6,394 bases of DNA from Hyphomicrobiales bacterium (GTDB lineage Bacteria; Pseudomonadota; Alphaproteobacteria; Rhizobiales; JAJFHB01), in the NCBI GenBank assembly GCA_021775795.1, contig JAJFHB010000561.1, positions 1 to 6,394 of the forward strand, in the 5' to 3' direction. The notes beneath the pieces were generated by a model. It was not told the origin of the DNA. It searched no databases and saw only the letters and a list, made by a program, of their open reading frames with translations. Positions 1-3,805 of this stretch are shown piece by piece. Position 1 is the first letter of the stretch, and every line of letters begins with the position of its first letter. The position numbers were made by a program, and so were the translations under genes.

Positions 1-321
1 ATTTACATTCACAACAGCATGCAGTGTGCCGTCGATTTCAGAAGTCACAACGGGCATCACGCCACACTTGCCGCAGACATGAAAGTCTGCCGTTTCGTGG
101 CCGAACTTATAGCGCCCGACATCCGCAGGCCTGTTGATGTGTATGTCGATTGAAGCATCGGGGTTCGACGTGTAAACGCCGCCGTGCTTGAGACAGAATG
201 TACAGCTGCAGGCACGTACCGGGATACGGTCAGCAGGCTTCGGCAAGGCAAAGCTGTAACGGATTGCACCGCAGTGACAGCCTCCCTCGATAATGCGCAT
301 GTTCGGCTTGTCGCTCATCAT
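1..321 (-). CDS. GFA-family (CENP-V/GFA fold) zinc protein, 3' end cut off by window edge
   Basis: The frame is open from an ATG at 321 to the left edge, giving 107 codons with no stop, so the C-terminus is missing. Family members are usually about 110-150 residues, so only a short tail is probably lost. The zinc-ligand pattern of the glutathione-dependent formaldehyde-activating (GFA) family is clear: C15-H-C17 in GGCHCGAIRY, C38-S-C40-x-x-C43 in RACSCTFC, and C83-x-x-C86 in CGKCG. Related proteins bind structural and catalytic zinc, and a few have been linked to glutathione-formaldehyde adducts, but most are uncharacterised and the substrate cannot be read from sequence. No signal peptide is visible, so it is probably cytosolic. 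The ATG overlaps the ftsX stop as ATGA; a second in-frame ATG follows directly at 318. A weak GAG lies 5 nt upstream. It is the third gene of an ftsE-ftsX operon, an unexpected partner for divisome genes. Family assignment is firm; function is unknown. Confidence 0.85.
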   Translation of the reverse strand, partial: MMSDKPNMRIIEGGCHCGAIRYSFALPKPADRIPVRACSCTFCLKHGGVYTSNPDASIDIHINRPADVGRYKFGHETADFHVCGKCGVMPVVTSEIDGTLHAVVNVN

Positions 322-1292
322 AATATCTCGTTCAGTATATGGATTACCGCCAGTCGTGCGGTCACCAGAGATATGAGGGTCGCGACCAGCGGAATAAGCA
401 AGAGTAGCAGATAGGATACAAACGAAAACCCGTAAGAGCCAGTGGCCATGGCATCGAGTGCCCCGTCCAGTCCGCCCGAGCTCTCACTCTCGATCCAAAG
501 ATTGAGGACGGTAAATGTAATGGCGCCGGCAACCGCGCCGATCAAGCCGCCCTTGAGACCAAGCTTCAGGAAATGCCTCTGAATCTGAGAGGCGATGAAA
601 CGGTCTTCAGCACCGACCAGATGAAGAACTTCGACGATGTCGCGATTGGAATACATCGCGGCCCGGGTGGCGTAGACAATAATGGCCACGGTGGTGAATG
701 AGATAAGAAAGAGCACGCTGTAGCCAATGAGGCGCAACGTGCCTGCCATGCGGACGAGTTGTTGCTGCCAGCGCCGGTGTGTATCCAGGCTTGCGCCGGT
801 CACCTCAGCGGACAGCCGGAGCCCGAGTGCGTCCAGGTCCGGTTGCGCCTCCCGGTCGATGCCCACTTCAATCAAACGCGGGATCGGCAGTTCCGATATG
901 AGATCTCCGGATCCGAGCCAGGGTTCAAGCAGGGCTGCGGCATCATCGAGAGAAAGTGTGTTGATCGATGTGATGCCCTGAGTTTCGAGAAGCACATCGA
1001 CTGCCTTTTGGATTTCCACCTCGATGTCGGTGCCTTCGGTTGGATGCACGACTACCGTGACCTGGCGAGTGATATCTGAAGTCCAGTTGAAGATCGCGGT
1101 GTGAATGAGGATCAGTGCGCCCAGTGCGAGACAGGCGAGGTAACACATAATGGTCATCACGATGGTGAGCGTGTGTCCGGTAACACCTGAATCAGGCATG
1201 ATCCGGCCGATCCGCTGCAGCCGCTCCGGTGCGCGCTTGCCGCCTTCGTCCATGCCCTCCACGTCGGGCTCTGCGATGAGTTCCTTCATCAT
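318..1292 (-). CDS. ftsX: Cell division protein FtsX (ABC transporter permease-like subunit)
   Basis: FtsX is the inner-membrane partner of FtsE. It does not transport a solute; the FtsEX complex transmits ATP-driven conformational changes across the membrane to switch on septal peptidoglycan hydrolases. The 324-residue protein has the expected four-helix layout. A cytoplasmic N-tail (1-40) is followed by TM1 (about 41-66), a periplasmic domain (about 67-185), TM2 (187-208), TM3 (246-267) and TM4 (290-313). The loop after TM2 carries the family signature around residues 217-245 (RDIVEVLHLVGAEDRFI...F). Length is close to that of other proteobacterial FtsX proteins. The start is the ATG at 1292, whose A is the last base of the ftsE TAA stop (TAATG). 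A second ATG follows at once. No good Shine-Dalgarno lies close by, which suggests reinitiation by ribosomes finishing ftsE. The stop overlaps the next gene's start. The periplasmic partner is not encoded in this window. Confidence 0.95.
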   Translation of the reverse strand: MMKELIAEPDVEGMDEGGKRAPERLQRIGRIMPDSGVTGHTLTIVMTIMCYLACLALGALILIHTAIFNWTSDITRQVTVVVHPTEGTDIEVEIQKAVDVLLETQGITSINTLSLDDAAALLEPWLGSGDLISELPIPRLIEVGIDREAQPDLDALGLRLSAEVTGASLDTHRRWQQQLVRMAGTLRLIGYSVLFLISFTTVAIIVYATRAAMYSNRDIVEVLHLVGAEDRFIASQIQRHFLKLGLKGGLIGAVAGAITFTVLNLWIESESSGGLDGALDAMATGSYGFSFVSYLLLLLIPLVATLISLVTARLAVIHILNEIL

Positions 1293-1948
1293 TATGTGAT
1301 CGTCAGCTCGCCTTTCTTGAGCTCAAGCTTTGTCGCATCGGTTTGCTCAAGAAGGTGCAGGTCGTGGGTTGCGATGAGGATGGTGGTGCCCAGCTTGTTC
1401 AACTCTATGAAAAGGCGGAGCAGGCGTGTGGCCAGTGCTGGATCAACGTTGCCAGTGGGCTCATCCGCCAAAAGCAGGTCAGGCTGCCCGACAACTGCCC
1501 GGGCAATTGCTGCGCGCTGCTGTTCGCCACCCGACAACACTGCGGGAGGCGCATTGATGCGATCGCCAAGGCCAACCCAGTCAAGAAGCTCAAGGACGTC
1601 TTTCTTGTATTGGGAGCGCGGCACGCCACGCACCCGCAAAGGCAACGCCACATTCTCAAAAGTAGAGAGGTGATTGAGCAGGCGAAAATCCTGAAACACA
1701 ACGCCAATGCGCCGCCTCATGCCCGGCAGGGCATCACGGGGCAGTGTTGCAACGTCATTATCAAAGAGCGAGATGAAGCCGCGTGTCGGGCGTAGCGCCA
1801 GAAACAACAATCTCAACAGCGAAGTCTTGCCTGCACCGGAGGGGCCAGTGAGAAACTGCAGTGATCCGGGTTCGAGATGGAAGCTTACATCCCGCAGGAT
1901 CTCCGGTCCCATTCCGTAACGCAGGCCGACATTTTCGAAACGAACCAC
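1292..1948 (-). CDS. ftsE: Cell division ATP-binding protein FtsE
   Basis: This is the cytoplasmic ATPase of the FtsEX complex, coupling ATP hydrolysis and the Z-ring to FtsX. With the GTG start at 1948 the protein has 218 residues and all ABC ATPase motifs: Walker A GPSGAGKT (35-42), Q-loop Q86 in VVFQDFRLL, signature LSGGEQQR (138-145), Walker B LLLADEPTGN with D162/E163, and switch His195 in ATHD. The DFRLLNHLSTFENVALPL stretch is typical of FtsE rather than of solute-transport ATPases. Start choice: the frame can be extended four codons to a TTG at 1960, just inside an in-frame TAG. However, GTG at 1948 has GGAA 6 nt upstream and gives MVRFENVGLRYG, the usual FtsE N-terminus, whereas the TTG has no Shine-Dalgarno. 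It is the first gene of the minus-strand operon and reads away from the region carrying the CtrA boxes. Confidence 0.96.
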   Translation of the reverse strand: MVRFENVGLRYGMGPEILRDVSFHLEPGSLQFLTGPSGAGKTSLLRLLFLALRPTRGFISLFDNDVATLPRDALPGMRRRIGVVFQDFRLLNHLSTFENVALPLRVRGVPRSQYKKDVLELLDWVGLGDRINAPPAVLSGGEQQRAAIARAVVGQPDLLLADEPTGNVDPALATRLLRLFIELNKLGTTILIATHDLHLLEQTDATKLELKKGELTIT

Positions 1949-1987
1949 AGCGAATTCCAATTCTGTGACGGGCTAAAGCGCAAATGC

Positions 1988-2003
1988 TTAACCACCTCTT
2001 AAC
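1988..2003 (+). promoter_or_regulatory. Probable CtrA-binding site (perfect TTAA-N7-TTAAC)
   Basis: The bases are TTAA-CCACCTC-TTAAC, matching all nine specified positions of the consensus for the cell-cycle response regulator CtrA. The motif is nearly symmetric and reads on the minus strand as TTAA-N7-TTAAG. It lies 40-55 bp upstream of the ftsE GTG and about 87 bp upstream of the zinc-ribbon ATG. It could serve as an activator or repressor site for either side. A perfect 9-base match in a 141-bp region is unlikely by chance, but binding is not demonstrated. Confidence 0.7.
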
Positions 2004-2018
2004 TCACATGGCGCTTAT

Positions 2019-2034
2019 CTAAGAAAACGTTAAC
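2019..2034 (+). promoter_or_regulatory. Probable second CtrA-binding site (one mismatch)
   Basis: The bases are CTAA-GAAAACG-TTAAC, differing from TTAA-N7-TTAAC only at the first position. It starts 31 bp after the first box, close to three helical turns, so both sites would face the same side of the DNA. It lies about 56 bp upstream of the zinc-ribbon ATG, making it the better placed of the two for rightward transcription. Its right half is shared with the 7-bp inverted repeat at 2032-2059. Confidence 0.55.
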
Positions 2035-2059
2035 CGATCCGCGACGGCCACAATCGGTT
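2032..2059. repeat. 7-bp inverted repeat in the divergent promoter region
   Basis: AACCGAT at 2032-2038 is the exact reverse complement of ATCGGTT at 2053-2059, with a 14-nt spacer that itself contains CCG/CGG (2039-2041 and 2045-2047). It begins inside the right half of the second CtrA box and ends 30 bp before the zinc-ribbon start. It could be an operator for a dimeric regulator or a hairpin in the 5' leader of the rightward transcript. No known factor is recognised, and chance is possible. Confidence 0.35.
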
Positions 2060-2089
2060 TTGCGAATCACGTCCAATCCGCAGGTAGCG

Positions 2090-2797
2090 ATGATAATCAC
2101 CTGTCCAAAGTGCGCAACACGCTATGAAGCGCAAGATGACGCGTTCAGGCCTGAAGGCCGTAAGGTCAAATGCAGCACCTGTTCGCACAATTGGTTCCAG
2201 CTCCCTCCAGAATTGGAAGTTTCCAACGAAATGGGGCCGGAAGAAGACTATGCCGCTGATTTTCAAGAGGCGGCGGGGCCTGTCGCGGATGTTGAATCTG
2301 AAGCGGCCAAGCTTGCAGCAGCCTCGCGCGCAGCCAGTGCATCATTTGCAAATCAGAGGGCACGGCGTCAGGGAAACATCACAGGCTGGGCAACTTTTGC
2401 AGTGTTTATCTCTGTTCTTGTCGCAACGGCGTATTTTGCCCGGGTAGGCATCGTAAAACTGGTTCCTGCGTCTGCACAGCTGTACGCCCAGATTGGTTTG
2501 CCCGTAAATATCCGGGGACTCGAATTCACCAATGTCCAGTACCTGCGGGAATTCGAGAATGGTGTCCCCATTCTGTCCGTTTCCGGCGAGATCGTGAATG
2601 TGAGTGCGGAAGCGATGCATCTGCCTCGCCTGCGGTTTGGATTGTTCGATGGGGAAGAGCACGAAATATATCATTGGACCATGGCCGTGGCGCGTGATCC
2701 ATTGGAGCCGACCGGCAGCATGCGCTTTTCGACACGTCTTGCTGCGCCACCTGATTCGGCGCAGCATGTGCAGGTTCGATTCGTGCAAGGCTCCTGA
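2090..2797 (+). CDS. MJ0042-type zinc-ribbon membrane protein with DUF3426-like periplasmic domain (ZitP-like architecture)
   Basis: The ATG at 2090 gives 235 residues beginning MIITCPKC, the standard start of this family. AGG lies 5 nt upstream. An upstream in-frame TTG at 2060 is less likely. Residues 1-36 form a zinc ribbon with two CxxC knuckles (C5/C8 and C28/C31), a basic GRKVK stretch (23-27) and the conserved W35. Residues 40-97 are an acidic then Ala/Arg-rich linker without obvious fold. One membrane helix follows at about 98-117. Residues 118-235 resemble the DUF3426 domain, with the pattern GLEF.NVQY, GVPILSVSGEIVN and PRLRFGLFD. Topology is therefore cytosolic ribbon and periplasmic C-domain. 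Caulobacter ZitP has the same layout, and its ribbon binds the pole organiser PopZ; orthology here is plausible but not proven. It is the first gene of the rightward cluster, directly downstream of the CtrA boxes. The alternative is a family member with another partner. Confidence 0.88.
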   Translation: MIITCPKCATRYEAQDDAFRPEGRKVKCSTCSHNWFQLPPELEVSNEMGPEEDYAADFQEAAGPVADVESEAAKLAAASRAASASFANQRARRQGNITGWATFAVFISVLVATAYFARVGIVKLVPASAQLYAQIGLPVNIRGLEFTNVQYLREFENGVPILSVSGEIVNVSAEAMHLPRLRFGLFDGEEHEIYHWTMAVARDPLEPTGSMRFSTRLAAPPDSAQHVQVRFVQGS

Positions 2798-2826
2798 GAG
2801 CCCCTCCAACAGGCCTAGACATCACC

Positions 2827-3363
2827 ATGACAGAACCGCGCATAGACGTGCTTTTTGATGAAGACAAGATTGCTGCGCGCATTGACACGATTGCCAGCGA
2901 AATAGCTAAAGCAGATTTGCAAAGGTTGCTCATCGTGCCGGTGCTGAAGGGCAGTTTTGTATTTGCGGCAGATTTGCTGCGCGCGCTCCACAAGGCCGGG
3001 TTGAAGCTGGAAGTCGATTTTCTAAGCCTGTCCAGTTACCGGGAGGGTACGGTTTCCTCAGGGCAGGTGAACATCATTCGGGATATCGAATCCGAAGTGG
3101 CCGACCGCAGTGTCATCCTTGTCGATGACATTCTGGAATCCGGGCGTACCCTTGCATTTGCAAAGGACCTGATTGTGGCACGCGGGGCACGTGAGGTTCA
3201 AACCTGCGTCATGCTTGAGAAGCCCGGCAAGCGGGCGACCGACGTTAATGCAGATTATGTTGGCTTCGAATGTCCCGATTTGTTTGTGGTCGGTTATGGC
3301 ATGGATATGGCGCACGCCTATCGTGAGCTGCCATTTGTCGGCGTCGTTGTGACAGAAGACTAG
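2827..3363 (+). CDS. hpt: Hypoxanthine phosphoribosyltransferase
   Basis: This cytosolic purine-salvage enzyme transfers the ribose-5-phosphate of PRPP to hypoxanthine (and usually guanine) to give IMP or GMP. The 178-residue length is normal for bacterial Hpt. Visible motifs are VLKGSFVFAADL with the LKG turn (40-42), the flexible-loop SSY (69-71), the PRPP-binding loop VILVDDILESGRTL (96-109), and FVVGYGMDMAHAYRELPFVGVV at 153-174 near the C-terminus, typical of HPRT rather than xanthine or adenine enzymes. In the PRPP loop, the acidic pair is DD instead of ED, and the position of the proposed catalytic base (Asp137 in human HPRT) is Glu104. I believe DDILESG is common among alphaproteobacterial homologues, so it is probably functional. 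The ATG is 29 nt after the preceding stop. The nearest Shine-Dalgarno-like AGG is 13 nt away, so initiation may be weak or partly dependent on upstream translation. Confidence 0.93.
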   Translation: MTEPRIDVLFDEDKIAARIDTIASEIAKADLQRLLIVPVLKGSFVFAADLLRALHKAGLKLEVDFLSLSSYREGTVSSGQVNIIRDIESEVADRSVILVDDILESGRTLAFAKDLIVARGAREVQTCVMLEKPGKRATDVNADYVGFECPDLFVVGYGMDMAHAYRELPFVGVVVTED

Positions 3364-3372
3364 GTCTGTTTC

Positions 3373-3405
3373 CGAACACGGAACTGCTGGAAGCAGTTCT
3401 GTTCG
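3373..3405 (+). other. Strong intergenic RNA hairpin between hpt and the receiver gene
   Basis: CGAACA (3373-3378) pairs with TGTTCG (3400-3405), and GAACTGC (3381-3387) pairs with GCAGTTC (3393-3399). This gives a 13-bp stem with a two-base CG bulge on the 5' side and a TGGAA loop. It begins 9 nt after the hpt stop and ends 22 nt before the receiver ATG. The following bases are TATAAATTT rather than a run of T, so a full intrinsic terminator is doubtful. It may be a partial terminator, an mRNA-stabilising or processing element, or a regulator-binding palindrome that uncouples expression of the receiver from hpt. Confidence 0.6.
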
Positions 3406-3427
3406 TATAAATTTCCAGGATCTGGCG

Positions 3428-3793
3428 ATGGCAAGAATTTTGCTGGCTGAGGATGATCATTCGGTGCGCGAATTCGTGCGCCGGGCGTTGGAGTTGAACG
3501 GCCATGATGTTGTCGTTGCCCATGACGGTGGCGAGGCTGCGGCCGCACTTGGGAAAGACGCGGCAGGTTTCGATCTGCTTCTCGCCGACATCAAGATGCC
3601 AATCATGGATGGCATCGCTCTGGCGTTGCTGGCAGCGAGGGAGAGGCCGGATATGCCGATCCTTCTCATGACCGGTTTTGCAGACCAGAAGGAACGGGCG
3701 CACGGCCTCGATCGCCTCATTCACGATGTGATCACTAAACCCTTCACGCTCGAAGAAGTGACACAGTATGTCGATACAGCCCTCGCCAGTTGA
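3428..3793 (+). CDS. cpdR: Single-domain response regulator, CpdR-like
   Basis: The 121 residues are a complete receiver domain with no output domain. Key residues are the acidic pair D9/D10, the phosphoacceptor D54 in LLADIKMPIMDG, T82 in LLMTGF, and K104 in ITKPF. The MARILLAEDD start, the short length, the MTGFADQ segment and the C-terminal layout match CpdR proteins of Alphaproteobacteria. In Caulobacter, unphosphorylated CpdR docks on ClpX and primes the ClpXP protease for cell-cycle substrates; phosphorylation through the CckA-ChpT relay switches it off. Binding residues for ClpX cannot be judged by eye. AGGA lies 7 nt upstream of the ATG. It is the third gene of the rightward cluster, separated from hpt by 64 nt containing a strong hairpin. 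Alternatives are another single-domain receiver such as a DivK paralogue or an orphan CheY-like protein; CpdR fits best. Confidence 0.8.
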   Translation: MARILLAEDDHSVREFVRRALELNGHDVVVAHDGGEAAAALGKDAAGFDLLLADIKMPIMDGIALALLAARERPDMPILLMTGFADQKERAHGLDRLIHDVITKPFTLEEVTQYVDTALAS

Positions 3794-3805
3794 GGTCTGG
3801 ATATC

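Larger units (their letters stand above)
1949..2089. promoter_or_regulatory. Divergent promoter region between ftsE and the zinc-ribbon gene
   Basis: This 141-bp gap is the only divergent intergenic region in the window and must hold the promoters for the ftsE-ftsX-GFA operon (leftward) and the zinc-ribbon/hpt/receiver cluster (rightward). It contains two sites fitting the CtrA consensus TTAA-N7-TTAAC, 31 bp apart, listed separately. A GAATC (GANTC, the CcrM methylation target in Alphaproteobacteria) lies at 2064-2068, although one such site in this length is not unlikely by chance. A 7-bp inverted repeat sits at 2032-2059. I could not assign -10/-35 elements with confidence in either direction. 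Regulation by CtrA is inferred from the motif match only. Confidence 0.7.

Noticed and set aside
1343..1795. A 150-codon plus-strand frame across ftsE
   Set aside because: It lies opposite the conserved ABC ATPase motifs of ftsE and has no recognisable domain; it is a shadow.
2342..2993. Two 155-codon minus-strand frames over the zinc-ribbon and hpt genes
   Set aside because: Both oppose strongly supported plus-strand genes and encode nothing recognisable.
3245..3724. A 159-codon minus-strand frame over the end of hpt and the receiver gene
   Set aside because: It runs antisense across two genes and the intergenic hairpin, with no domain signal.
3786..3800. CCAG-N7-CTGG as a terminator for the receiver gene
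   Set aside because: A four-base stem without a T-run is too weak to support a terminator call.
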